Below are positions 49,090-57,237 of a DNA stretch of 64,000 nt, piece by piece. The position numbers were made by a program, and so were the translations under genes. The DNA is from CAJGCS01 sp045589955 (lineage in GTDB: Bacteria; Bacillota_I; Bacilli_A; ML615J-28; CAG-313): positions 62,001-126,000 of the forward strand of contig JAZNQD010000009.1 in assembly GCA_045589955.1 (NCBI GenBank), in the 5' to 3' direction. The first letter of the stretch is position 1, and every line of letters begins with the position of its first letter. The notes under the pieces are model-generated. The model did no database searches. It was not told where the DNA came from and saw only the letters and a list, made by a program, of their open reading frames with translations.

Positions 49090-51633
49090 TCAAATATCTG
49101 CATTTGTCGCGATTTGAAATACTACCGAACCTGTACAATAGAATAGCTTACCTGTCTTTTTATTATATGATAATCTACCTGCTCCTAATGTCGTAGCTGG
49201 AATTACACCATTCATTTTTACCCAGGTGCTAGTTTTTGAATCAAACTGTAAAACACTATTAGAAGTCAAATCATAGATATAACCATCTGGATCAGTAACA
49301 CTTATATTCTCGTACATAGAGTAAGGTTGAGATAAAGTACTGTATCCCCAAGAAGATGCACCTTTAAAGTTATTTAATACAGGATATTGACTTGACAATG
49401 CATCTAAATCAATAGTCATTCTAGTATTTTCATCAATTGTACTACTGTTAAATTGTGAACAAGCCGCTGTGAATACATTATCATTTCTTGTCATATGAAT
49501 AACAGTACCTGTACCAATTAAACTTGTTCCCCAGTTTGTTGTTGCATCACTAGATGGTATTATTATAGTCGAAGTTTTATCAGCCAATAAAATCTGGTTA
49601 TAAGCAGTTGATCCCATATCATAAGTACAATGGTCTACTTTACAAATCCACTTATAGGTACCTGAATTATTCCAAGGTGAACGAATAAACGATAAAGTAT
49701 GTTGCTTACCATTAGCATCTGTAGCAAAAGCAGCTACCATACCAATTTGGTCATCATCTTCCCCAGTTGAATACAATCTTACTTTTATATCATATGATGA
49801 ATAAGATTTTGGACTAACAAAACCACAATAAGACTCAGTATTTAACGGTTGAACCACAGTATTAATATCTGCATCATATGTCCAAGCAGACAATTCTTCT
49901 GGCTTAGCATCATCTACACCATTCAAATGTGAAAACTTTAACCAATTATTAAAGACTTCTTCAAAAGATGGTGCACTATTTTTACATGTTTCTAAATCAG
50001 CAGCGGTAGCAACAACAAAACCTTCATTCATTAAAGGTTGTGAGAAAACGTTAGTACCATTATGATATAAAAGCTCGCCATTATTACCGTTTATAATGTC
50101 TTGCTTAGCATCTGTTAATGTTTTAATACCTTTTGAATATACAGGATTTGTAGAGTCCGCAGTAGGAACTTCATCAAAAGTTAAAGTATCTTGTTTATTA
50201 GCTATTTCATCTCTGGTAGCATAAACAATTGAAGCTTCATCTACAGTTAAAAACTCTTCTGGAATTTCTGTTAAATATCCACTATCATTTATTAATTCTG
50301 AAGTTTTTGTAGGAATATCACTTGATAAAGCATAGTCACCAGCATCTTGTTTTTTAGCTAACTCAGCGTCTACATATGAAATATCAGCCTTTTCACTAAT
50401 ATCTTGATGTTGAGTTAAATAACCTGCATCATTTTGTAATTCAGATACCTTAGTTGGCAATTCAGTTTTTAAAGCATATGGAGACAAATCAATATTTTCA
50501 CCAAGTTTATCCCAAGCACTTCCTGTCCAACCATAATTTGCGCCAGTATCTAATACATTATATACATCACCAACAGTTAAATCTTTATTAGGTAAATCGT
50601 TATAAGTATCAACATTACCTTTAAATCTATATATCGCAGTCAACTTATTATCAACTTCGGCTTTAGTATAAGCATCTTGAATGTCATAGCCGGCTAAAGT
50701 ATTGGCTTTATTTGCTTTTTTATCTAATGCTTGTTGTGTTGCAGTCGATATAGGCTTATTAATATCAGAAGTATTATTGACATTTTCTAATCCTAGTTGT
50801 GCTTTAGTTACAGAATGCGGATTATCTACGTCATTAATATGTGCATTTAAGTCTGCTTCTAATTCAATTTCAACATCTTTAGCTCTAGCTATTTCGTTAT
50901 TTAAATCAGTTGTAAGTGTTGAAATGCTTTGTCCTAATTCACTTTCTTTGTTTATAGCACGATTTATTTCATTAGTGAGATTAGTAGATAATTCATTTTC
51001 TTTTTCTTTAGCACGAGTAATCTCATTATTTAAATTATTAGTAATTTCAGCTTCAGCACCTTGAGCACGATTAATTTCTTGATCTAAATTTGTTTCGATA
51101 GTATTTTCTTTTGTAGTAGCTCTCGTTGTTTCGGCACTTAAGCTTGTGTTTAATTCATTTTCTGCGGTTTGTGCGCGTTTAACCTCTGCTACTAATGCTT
51201 TTTCAATTTCATCCTCACGTAAAGCAGCACGGGCAGTTTCATCAGTAATTACATCAGAAATAGCTTTTTCTGCACCAGTAGCACGAGAAGTTTCAACTGT
51301 AACTAAATTAGTTAAATCTTCACGAGTATTAGCAAATTCATTTTCAACATAAGTTTGTTCAGCTTTTGCATTTATACTATTTACATCTTTTGCTGAAAAA
51401 ACAGGATATTCTTTAGCACTCTGTTTACTACCTTTACCATCACGTATTTCTGTATAGGTGTGTTTATCATCACCGAGTACGTAATATAAACCGGCTTTTG
51501 CACTACCTTCTGGATAAATAGCATAGGCTTGTGCATCAGCTGGAATTATTTGATTATAAAATTCACCGCCTTTTTCATACTCAGATATTTCTTTAATAAA
51601 ACGATGAATTACTCTATCTTCTGTCAATTCCAT
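49090..51633 (-). CDS. large tail fibre protein with long coiled coil
   Basis: 847 residues. The N-terminal domain is paralogous to the 897-residue fibre (VIHRFIKEISEYEKGGEFYN). Next is a striking alpha stalk of repeated NxELSTxLTxEINRAxxxE-type units (about 90-260), then fibre modules and a C-terminal globular domain (about 560-847) with NGVDDAKPEELSAWTYDADI, a probable receptor-binding head. Confidence 0.8.
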   Translation of the reverse strand: MELTEDRVIHRFIKEISEYEKGGEFYNQIIPADAQAYAIYPEGSAKAGLYYVLGDDKHTYTEIRDGKGSKQSAKEYPVFSAKDVNSINAKAEQTYVENEFANTREDLTNLVTVETSRATGAEKAISDVITDETARAALREDEIEKALVAEVKRAQTAENELNTSLSAETTRATTKENTIETNLDQEINRAQGAEAEITNNLNNEITRAKEKENELSTNLTNEINRAINKESELGQSISTLTTDLNNEIARAKDVEIELEADLNAHINDVDNPHSVTKAQLGLENVNNTSDINKPISTATQQALDKKANKANTLAGYDIQDAYTKAEVDNKLTAIYRFKGNVDTYNDLPNKDLTVGDVYNVLDTGANYGWTGSAWDKLGENIDLSPYALKTELPTKVSELQNDAGYLTQHQDISEKADISYVDAELAKKQDAGDYALSSDIPTKTSELINDSGYLTEIPEEFLTVDEASIVYATRDEIANKQDTLTFDEVPTADSTNPVYSKGIKTLTDAKQDIINGNNGELLYHNGTNVFSQPLMNEGFVVATAADLETCKNSAPSFEEVFNNWLKFSHLNGVDDAKPEELSAWTYDADINTVVQPLNTESYCGFVSPKSYSSYDIKVRLYSTGEDDDQIGMVAAFATDANGKQHTLSFIRSPWNNSGTYKWICKVDHCTYDMGSTAYNQILLADKTSTIIIPSSDATTNWGTSLIGTGTVIHMTRNDNVFTAACSQFNSSTIDENTRMTIDLDALSSQYPVLNNFKGASSWGYSTLSQPYSMYENISVTDPDGYIYDLTSNSVLQFDSKTSTWVKMNGVIPATTLGAGRLSYNKKTGKLFYCTGSVVFQIATNADI

Positions 51634-51639
51634 AGTATT

Positions 51640-52083
51640 TTAATCCTGTTTTACATCAAGTTGTTCATTAATGCTGTAATGAGCATTCATTTTTTCTTCA
51701 AAGCCTTTAGTGGCTGTAATATTTTCTTGTATCATTGTATATGGTTCTGAAATAGCTTCTCCAAATGGTAACCAATTCTTTGGATTACTATAACTAGCAT
51801 CTGTTACGTCTGGACCAATGTATGTATATAATACCCAGTTACGAGTTGTTTTTTCAGCCCAGGTGACATATTGACCACGTACCCTTTCACACTCATAACT
51901 TTTTTCAGTAAAATATTCCACAGCACTCGTTAAATTAGGAAATACACGAGGGCCATCGGTAGGATTTTCGAATTTTATTGATCCATTATAAAACCATTCG
52001 GGGTGATAGCCATGTGAATGCTGTTCACCACCAAAAACTCTGTTTAATCGTAATGAATTTATTTGAAATATTCTCTCTGTCAT
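51640..52083 (-). CDS. fibre-block head protein, possible baseplate connector
   Basis: 147 residues, aromatic-rich and beta-like (FYNGSIKFENPTDGPRVFPN). First gene of the fibre block. Its ATG follows a GTTCTA motif after only 6 nt and no ribosome-binding site is visible, so its message may be leaderless. It ends with a short Asn/Glu stretch (NEQLDVKQD). Confidence 0.65.
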   Translation of the reverse strand: MTERIFQINSLRLNRVFGGEQHSHGYHPEWFYNGSIKFENPTDGPRVFPNLTSAVEYFTEKSYECERVRGQYVTWAEKTTRNWVLYTYIGPDVTDASYSNPKNWLPFGEAISEPYTMIQENITATKGFEEKMNAHYSINEQLDVKQD

Positions 52084-52089
52084 AGTGAT

Positions 52090-52107
52090 TAGAACTTTCT
52101 TGTTCTA
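52090..52107. promoter_or_regulatory. divergent GTTCTA promoter pair
   Basis: TAGAAC-TTTCTT-GTTCTA is a perfect inverted repeat with a 6-bp spacer, one motif facing the fibre block and the other the 52149 gene. Confidence 0.55.
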
Positions 52108-52148
52108 TTTATAAAAAGCTACTTAAAATATTAAAAGGATATAATAAA

Positions 52149-52484
52149 GTGGGATTTTGTTTAAAGCCTAATACAGTTTATATGACCATTCCTACTCCAC
52201 TCGGGGTAACTGTTTTTCAACCAATGGGCGGAGACATACAACTATTTGGTACCAATGTAACAAGATATTCGAATAAAGATGGTAATAAACGTATAATCGT
52301 ACCAGACTTTGATGAATTAATTTTAATATGGGATGACTGGATGCAGGATAAAACTGTAAATCCCATGAATACTTTGACAACATTTATTGGCTTCAAAAGT
52401 AAAAATCCAGATGCCGTTGTTTGGGTAAATAATGGTATAGAAGTAAAAGTTACTCCACCTTTTGATATTAATTCAGGACAATAA
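52149..52484 (+). CDS. hypothetical protein
   Basis: 111 residues. GTG start with AAAGGAT upstream, transcribed from the divergent promoter. Beta-rich (TPLGVTVFQPMGGDIQLFG) with a compact acidic middle. It is the only plus-strand gene in the second half of the window. No family recognised; virion-related by location. Confidence 0.65.
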   Translation: MGFCLKPNTVYMTIPTPLGVTVFQPMGGDIQLFGTNVTRYSNKDGNKRIIVPDFDELILIWDDWMQDKTVNPMNTLTTFIGFKSKNPDAVVWVNNGIEVKVTPPFDINSGQ

Positions 52485-52527
52485 AAAAGAGTAGCTAGGT
52501 AAAGGAGGGGAAACCTTGGCTACTCTC
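52482..52527 (-). terminator. intrinsic terminator of the DHFR operon
   Basis: Arms AGAGTAGC (52488-52495) and GCTACTCT (52519-52526) with an inner AGG/CCT; the minus strand continues into TTTTTTATT. It may also slow plus-strand RNA from 52149. Confidence 0.72.
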
Positions 52528-52573
52528 TGTCATGCGTTATAAATTCAGCACTGACGATAAATAGAACAATACA

Positions 52574-53167
52574 TTATTTAATCTTACGCCATTTCTGAAA
52601 TTGTACTGTAATATCGTCGTTTTCTTCAGGTAGGTCTTCTTCTTTATATTCAAATGGAACCCTAACCCAATCTTCTGATAAATATTTATGTAAATCACTT
52701 GGAAATCTTACATAATTATCCGGTGCTTCTTTAATCTGTTCCCATAATTTTGGCGAAATAACACGCGTAATATATAAAGTATTTACAAGATTATTTTCAA
52801 GTGCGTATTTATAAATAGCCGCACCACCGCAAATAAATACTTTTTCAAAATTATTACAATAATCTAAAGCACAATCGAAATTGTTTATTATAACATAACC
52901 TCCACGACAAGGTGTATTTATATCGCCATACCCAAAATTAGCTGATATAAGATCTGGTTTAGTATTATCTAAAACAACATTTAATCTATCTGGTAAAGGA
53001 TATTTAGGTAAACCGTAAAAAGTAGTTGCTCCAAACAAGCACGGATAACCTTTTGTAACCTTTTTAAAATGATAAAAGTCTTGTTTTGAATGCCAAGGCA
53101 TCTTATCTTTTATTCCAATTACATCATTTGGACCAACCGCAAATATAGCTGCGATTTCTTTTGTCAT
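52574..53167 (-). CDS. folA: dihydrofolate reductase
   Basis: 197 residues with the DHFR core: AIFAVGPNDVIGIKDKMPWHSKQDFYHFK (catalytic acid region), FGATTFYGLPKYPLPDRLNVVL and VFICGGAAIYKYAL. It reduces dihydrofolate with NADPH, supplying folate for thymidylate or hydroxymethyl-pyrimidine synthesis. It is slightly longer than average DHFR with an acidic C-terminus. Its start overlaps the preceding gene's stop. No thymidylate synthase lies in the window. Confidence 0.93.
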   Translation of the reverse strand: MTKEIAAIFAVGPNDVIGIKDKMPWHSKQDFYHFKKVTKGYPCLFGATTFYGLPKYPLPDRLNVVLDNTKPDLISANFGYGDINTPCRGGYVIINNFDCALDYCNNFEKVFICGGAAIYKYALENNLVNTLYITRVISPKLWEQIKEAPDNYVRFPSDLHKYLSEDWVRVPFEYKEEDLPEENDDITVQFQKWRKIK

Positions 53168-54195
53168 TAAAGTTCCCCTCTTTTTTTGAGAATAAGTGTT
53201 TTATAGCTCTCATCTAGTGTTTTTGGCTTTTTGTATTTTATTATCTTTTTATTTTTATACTCAGCCACTTGAGCTGTTACGCGTACATTACTAATATTGT
53301 AACGAGCTTTATACGTAGCAGACAATGATTTTATAAACGCTAATATTTTATTTGATGTTAACCCAGCTTTATACAAGAAGATTTTACCTAACATAATCGT
53401 TTTCTTATCAAAGCCTACTGGATCTTGTTTTTCATAAAATTCCTTTATTTTTGGATAATATTTTATTGCATCTGGATATTGTTTACAAATAGACAAAGCT
53501 TTATCCAAAATTTTATTTATATTGGCCAAATCGACCAAATAATTTACATCATGGTCTTCATCTGGAATCACATCGGCTAAGGTTTTTTCATTATCTCCAA
53601 CTTCGAGCTTTGTATCTAATGAAACTTTAAATAGAGAATCTTCCATGTTTTGAGTAGCTAAAAATGCTTGGTGCTTACGTTCACCGGTAATACTCATGCG
53701 ACAAATATAAATAAATTCTTTATATTGCATTGGCGTAAACACAACACTAGATTCTTTCTTTAATCTATCTGGATAAAACCAACGAGTACGATAAAAATCA
53801 CATATTTTACAATATTTAGCCCAAAATTCAGAAGTCCAATCTTCATTATCACCAGAAGAGTTTGCCATTCTAAAACCATTATATTCAATATAACCTTTTA
53901 AATATTTGGCAATGGATTCAACAACTCTATCGAATCTTTCAACAGTCTCATTAGCATAAGGTTGATTATTAACAAGATACTTAATTTGATCGTCAACTGT
54001 TTCAAATTCTTTCATCTTTTCTATATATACTTCGAGTTCTTCCTTTTGTAAACAGGTATATATCAAAAGATTTTCGTCATTTTTACAAGCATTTAAAAAA
54101 GCTTGATAATTTACATATCCAGACTCAATAAATTTCTTAAAATTTTGTTTACGGTTAGTTCGTTTTGATAACTTAGCTTTTTTAATTTTTAACAC
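53167..54195 (-). CDS. possible sigma-like late transcription factor
   Basis: About 342 residues. The start is placed at GTG 54195 because TTGGAGGG lies 6-7 nt upstream; the longer ATG frame at 54240 has no such site. A central helical region (DNEDWTSEFWAKYCKICDFYR) and following helices, then SLDTKLEVGDNEKTLADVIPDE, recall phage sigma-factor layouts (region 2, then linker, then region 4-like basic C-terminus, KARYNISNVRVTAQV). This is a weak, architecture-based call. If right, it could recognise the GTTCTA motif. Confidence 0.45.
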   Translation of the reverse strand: MLKIKKAKLSKRTNRKQNFKKFIESGYVNYQAFLNACKNDENLLIYTCLQKEELEVYIEKMKEFETVDDQIKYLVNNQPYANETVERFDRVVESIAKYLKGYIEYNGFRMANSSGDNEDWTSEFWAKYCKICDFYRTRWFYPDRLKKESSVVFTPMQYKEFIYICRMSITGERKHQAFLATQNMEDSLFKVSLDTKLEVGDNEKTLADVIPDEDHDVNYLVDLANINKILDKALSICKQYPDAIKYYPKIKEFYEKQDPVGFDKKTIMLGKIFLYKAGLTSNKILAFIKSLSATYKARYNISNVRVTAQVAEYKNKKIIKYKKPKTLDESYKTLILKKRGEL

Positions 54196-54305
54196 AACAA
54201 CCCTCCAACTGATGCAACTCACGCCATAATCATTATTCACATTTTACAAAAACAAAAACAAAATAAACAAGTAGTCAAATTATAAATTTCCATTACTAAT
54301 AAACT

Positions 54306-54761
54306 TTACATTAAACCCCCAAGATTTTTGTTAGTTTGTCCTGTTAAGAAGTATAAATCCTGCATATAAGCTGTCCAAGAACTAACTAAGATATATAAAT
54401 TTTCTAAAGTATCAACCGTTGTATTATCTTCTGTATAATACAAGATTACATTTTCAGAAATTTTTTCTCCTGAACCTTTAGCTCTCTTAATTGCAGCTTT
54501 GATTTGCTCATTCCTCTTTTTATCTAACAGCGACTTAATTTTCTTTTCATACATTGTCATCTGAGATTTAAAATAGCTCAAACTAGTCAAAGTAAGATGT
54601 CGCTTATCATTAGATAGGTTTACAAATTTTTGTATATTTTTCAAGAAGTTAATGAAGTTGACAATATCTTCTTCACTTTTAAAAATATAAATAAGCTGTG
54701 TAGAAAGTTTATCAAAATCTAGACTTTCCACTTTTTCAATATCAAATTCCATATCGCTCAT
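54306..54761 (-). CDS. hypothetical helical protein
   Basis: 151 residues, predicted all alpha with a basic middle (KKIKSLLDKKRNEQIKAAIKRAKGSGEK). Overlaps the HNH gene by 4 bp, so coupled. Function unknown. A partner of the recombination proteins nearby is possible. Confidence 0.66.
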   Translation of the reverse strand: MSDMEFDIEKVESLDFDKLSTQLIYIFKSEEDIVNFINFLKNIQKFVNLSNDKRHLTLTSLSYFKSQMTMYEKKIKSLLDKKRNEQIKAAIKRAKGSGEKISENVILYYTEDNTTVDTLENLYILVSSWTAYMQDLYFLTGQTNKNLGGLM

Positions 54762-55198
54762 GACTCTGCAAACTCCAACAATTTTTCAACTGTTATACCT
54801 TTAGAATGTGCAATCAGCATATTTTGTTCCAAATATTTTTCTGATCCTTTGTGAAAATGATGTACATCACATAAACTAACAAGATTATTCAGTGCATAAA
54901 GCAAATCTTTACGTTTAGACCTTAGATGAATATGATGTACTTGTGTGGCCGGTTTACCGCAAATTATACATTTGTGATTATCTCTAATCAATGCCTGTTC
55001 TCTGGCTTTTTCCCAACGCTCTTTACTCTGCTCGTTTTGCTTTTTTAATTCTGTTTTTTGTAATTCACAACTAGTTTTGTTTAAAGAATTAACTTTTTTG
55101 AGCGAGCTTTTTTTAAGCAACTTTTTATTATTTGCTTTTAAGCCAGTTTTCTTTAAACTATACGGTTTTTTTGGTTGTAATGGACTTCTTTTTAACAT
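54758..55198 (-). CDS. HNH endonuclease
   Basis: 146 residues. The basic N-terminal 60 residues (SPLQPKKPYSLKKTGLK) precede an HNH core: CIICGKPATQVHHIHLRSKR, then NNLVSLCDVHHFHKG, with the two zinc Cys pairs. Similar phage proteins (NinG/Rap-like N-termini) process recombination intermediates or nick DNA; free-standing homing nucleases are an alternative. No classical ribosome-binding site is obvious. Confidence 0.78.
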   Translation of the reverse strand: MLKRSPLQPKKPYSLKKTGLKANNKKLLKKSSLKKVNSLNKTSCELQKTELKKQNEQSKERWEKAREQALIRDNHKCIICGKPATQVHHIHLRSKRKDLLYALNNLVSLCDVHHFHKGSEKYLEQNMLIAHSKGITVEKLLEFAES

Positions 55199-55205
55199 AT
55201 TAAAA

Positions 55206-55228
55206 TAGGAGAGCTTTACACTCTCCTA
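55206..55228 (-). terminator. hairpin between SSB and HNH genes
   Basis: TAGGAGAG (55206-55213) pairs with CTCTCCTA (55221-55228); the minus strand continues TTTTAAT. It could reduce read-through from the abundant SSB gene into the HNH operon. Confidence 0.6.
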
Positions 55229-55248
55229 TCCTCTAAGCAATGAATAAC

Positions 55249-56070
55249 TTAAAATGGAATATCATCTTCAAGAGCAGTAGTGATACCATTTGTCATTGTC
55301 TCTCTAGCTGCCTGTAAAGCTGCGACTTTTTCATCAATAATCGCTTGTACTTCTAAGAATTCTTTATCAGCAGGCATTTTCCATAAATCTGGCATAGTCA
55401 AAGCTTCGTTTTCTTCTTTCAACTTTGTAACTACATCTTGAGAAGGACAGAAAGTTGCAAAAGAAATTTCACGATCCCAACGACCATTTTCAGTTTGACG
55501 ACTAAATCTAATGATATTACTACGTTCCCATTCTAACAAATCTGGTGTGTCATTATCAATATAACGTTCAGCTAACCATTTTGTCAAGAAACTACCTTTT
55601 TGTTGTAATACAGAAATATGAGCTTTATCCCAATCATTTCTAGCATCACTATCGATTACTACAACTTTAGAGTTTGAAGTAATATTTGGATCAAACATTG
55701 GAATTGGACCAAATTTACCTTGAATGGTCAAATCTTCTTCTTTGAATCCAGCTGCCAACAATTTGCGTTTTGCTTCACAAATTGGACATTTAACACCCAA
55801 GTGTTTTAAGTGTTGTGTTTGTTCAGGACAAATAAAGCGTTGTGTTGAACCATCAACCAAATTATTCATCCAGTGAGTAGCAACTACCCAACTAAAAATA
55901 TTATTTTCTTTACTGTTTGCGCCAACAAGTTTAAACTGCAAAGCTTTTTTAAAACCACGATTATTCTGAATCCAATCGATTTTTGGTAAATCATTTTGAT
56001 ATTCAGCATTGTTATTGTTTCTATCTTTTAACACGTCTTTCATCCATTCTACATTTACTTGTTTTGTCAT
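55249..56070 (-). CDS. gp32-like single-stranded DNA-binding protein
   Basis: 273 residues. An N-terminal basic region and OB-like core contain a zinc site as in T4 gp32 (Cys81, His87 or His90, Cys95, Cys98 in VKCPICEAKR). The C-terminus is ALEDDIPF, identical in type to the bacterial SSB tip that recruits repair and replication proteins. It coats ssDNA at forks and in recombination. Two promoter-like motifs and a ~60-nt leader precede it, compatible with gp32-style self-control. Confidence 0.82.
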   Translation of the reverse strand: MTKQVNVEWMKDVLKDRNNNNAEYQNDLPKIDWIQNNRGFKKALQFKLVGANSKENNIFSWVVATHWMNNLVDGSTQRFICPEQTQHLKHLGVKCPICEAKRKLLAAGFKEEDLTIQGKFGPIPMFDPNITSNSKVVVIDSDARNDWDKAHISVLQQKGSFLTKWLAERYIDNDTPDLLEWERSNIIRFSRQTENGRWDREISFATFCPSQDVVTKLKEENEALTMPDLWKMPADKEFLEVQAIIDEKVAALQAARETMTNGITTALEDDIPF

Positions 56071-56137
56071 TTTAATATCCCTAATTTAAGTTACAATTTT
56101 TTACGGTGTTTTATACAGTTGTCTCTGTCATATAAAC

Positions 56138-56144
56138 TAGAAGT
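56138..56144 (-). promoter_or_regulatory. CTTCTA-type promoter of the SSB gene
   Basis: Minus strand CTTCTAGTTTATATG, about 68 nt before the SSB ATG. Confidence 0.42.
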
Positions 56145-56191
56145 CAAGTTCGAAAAATTTCTACTAAATTAAATTTTCCAAAACTTTTATC

Positions 56192-56197
56192 TAGAAC
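56192..56197 (-). promoter_or_regulatory. GTTCTA-type promoter upstream of SSB
   Basis: Minus strand GTTCTAGATAAAAG, overlapping the end of the gp47-like gene. With the 56138 site it gives the SSB gene two starts. Confidence 0.48.
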
Positions 56198-56199
56198 TC

Positions 56200-57237
56200 T
56201 TATACACAAACCTTATTCAATAAACGATTTCCTTCCTGAATTAATGCTAATTTTTGGTCTTCATCGTTATCAGATTTGTTAATAAAATGAGTTAATACAT
56301 CTAAATCACTTTCGCCTTCAACCTCTTCATTAACCTTACGATTAACTGCGATTCTAGTGATATCAATATGTACATCTTTATTTTTCATTTGATCTATTTT
56401 TTCCTTAATTTCTGGTGTCAATAAAATATCAGTAGATACATCAATCTTTACGTAGTTATTAGTAGATTCATGTAAAATACTTTCTATATTATCATCGTTA
56501 AAAACTAACCAATCTGGACAAACAAAGTTCTCACGAGTAATTTCTCCAGTTTCAGTATCATAAATAACAATATTTTTTCTAGCTGTTCCTTTATCTTTAA
56601 ACGATAAGCGCTGTGTTGAACCACAAACTACAATATTCTTAGCTATATTACGTCCAGAGTGATAATGACCCTGTAATGTCATTTTAAATTTTTTCAATAA
56701 ATCTATTTCTACACCGTGTTGTGTATAAATTTCATTACCTAAATTAATGCCCTTTATTTCTAAATGCGAGCAAACAATCTTGTCTTTTTTATTTTCAACA
56801 TTTTCTAAAAAAGTCTGAGCAAATGTGTCATTAGTACAATAAGGCATAAAGACAAAATTATCAACAACTTGCGGAGTATCATATACATTTACATTATTCC
56901 AATACTTAAAAGGTACAATTTTATGTGCAATTTGGTTGTTAGTACCAGTGCTTAAATCATGGTTACCTACAAGTACATCTATAGGACAAACTTCTGTAAT
57001 ACGTCTAAAAAACTCTGTTACAGCCGTTAATACTTGACATGACATAACATCGCCAACAGGTCCCCATAAATCACCACCAAAAATTACTTTATCGATGTTG
57101 TGATTACGGTATAACTGAATTATTCTATCTGCGCACGAAATATGCTCTAATTCACGTACGCTAAAACCTTCTGGTGTAATGTGTGAAAAGCGATGAGTAT
57201 GATGAAAATGTATATCACTAAAAAACAAAATTCTCAT
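56200..57237 (-). CDS. SbcD/gp47-like recombination nuclease
   Basis: 345 residues of the calcineurin-like metallophosphoesterase fold: FFSDIHFHHTHR (D-x-H), GGDLWGPVG (GD), VGNHD and QGHYHSGR (GH-x-H). With gp46 it forms the Mre11-type complex that resects DNA ends for recombination-dependent replication. Its start overlaps the end of the gp46-like gene by 4 bp. Confidence 0.9.
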   Translation of the reverse strand: MRILFFSDIHFHHTHRFSHITPEGFSVRELEHISCADRIIQLYRNHNIDKVIFGGDLWGPVGDVMSCQVLTAVTEFFRRITEVCPIDVLVGNHDLSTGTNNQIAHKIVPFKYWNNVNVYDTPQVVDNFVFMPYCTNDTFAQTFLENVENKKDKIVCSHLEIKGINLGNEIYTQHGVEIDLLKKFKMTLQGHYHSGRNIAKNIVVCGSTQRLSFKDKGTARKNIVIYDTETGEITRENFVCPDWLVFNDDNIESILHESTNNYVKIDVSTDILLTPEIKEKIDQMKNKDVHIDITRIAVNRKVNEEVEGESDLDVLTHFINKSDNDEDQKLALIQEGNRLLNKVCV

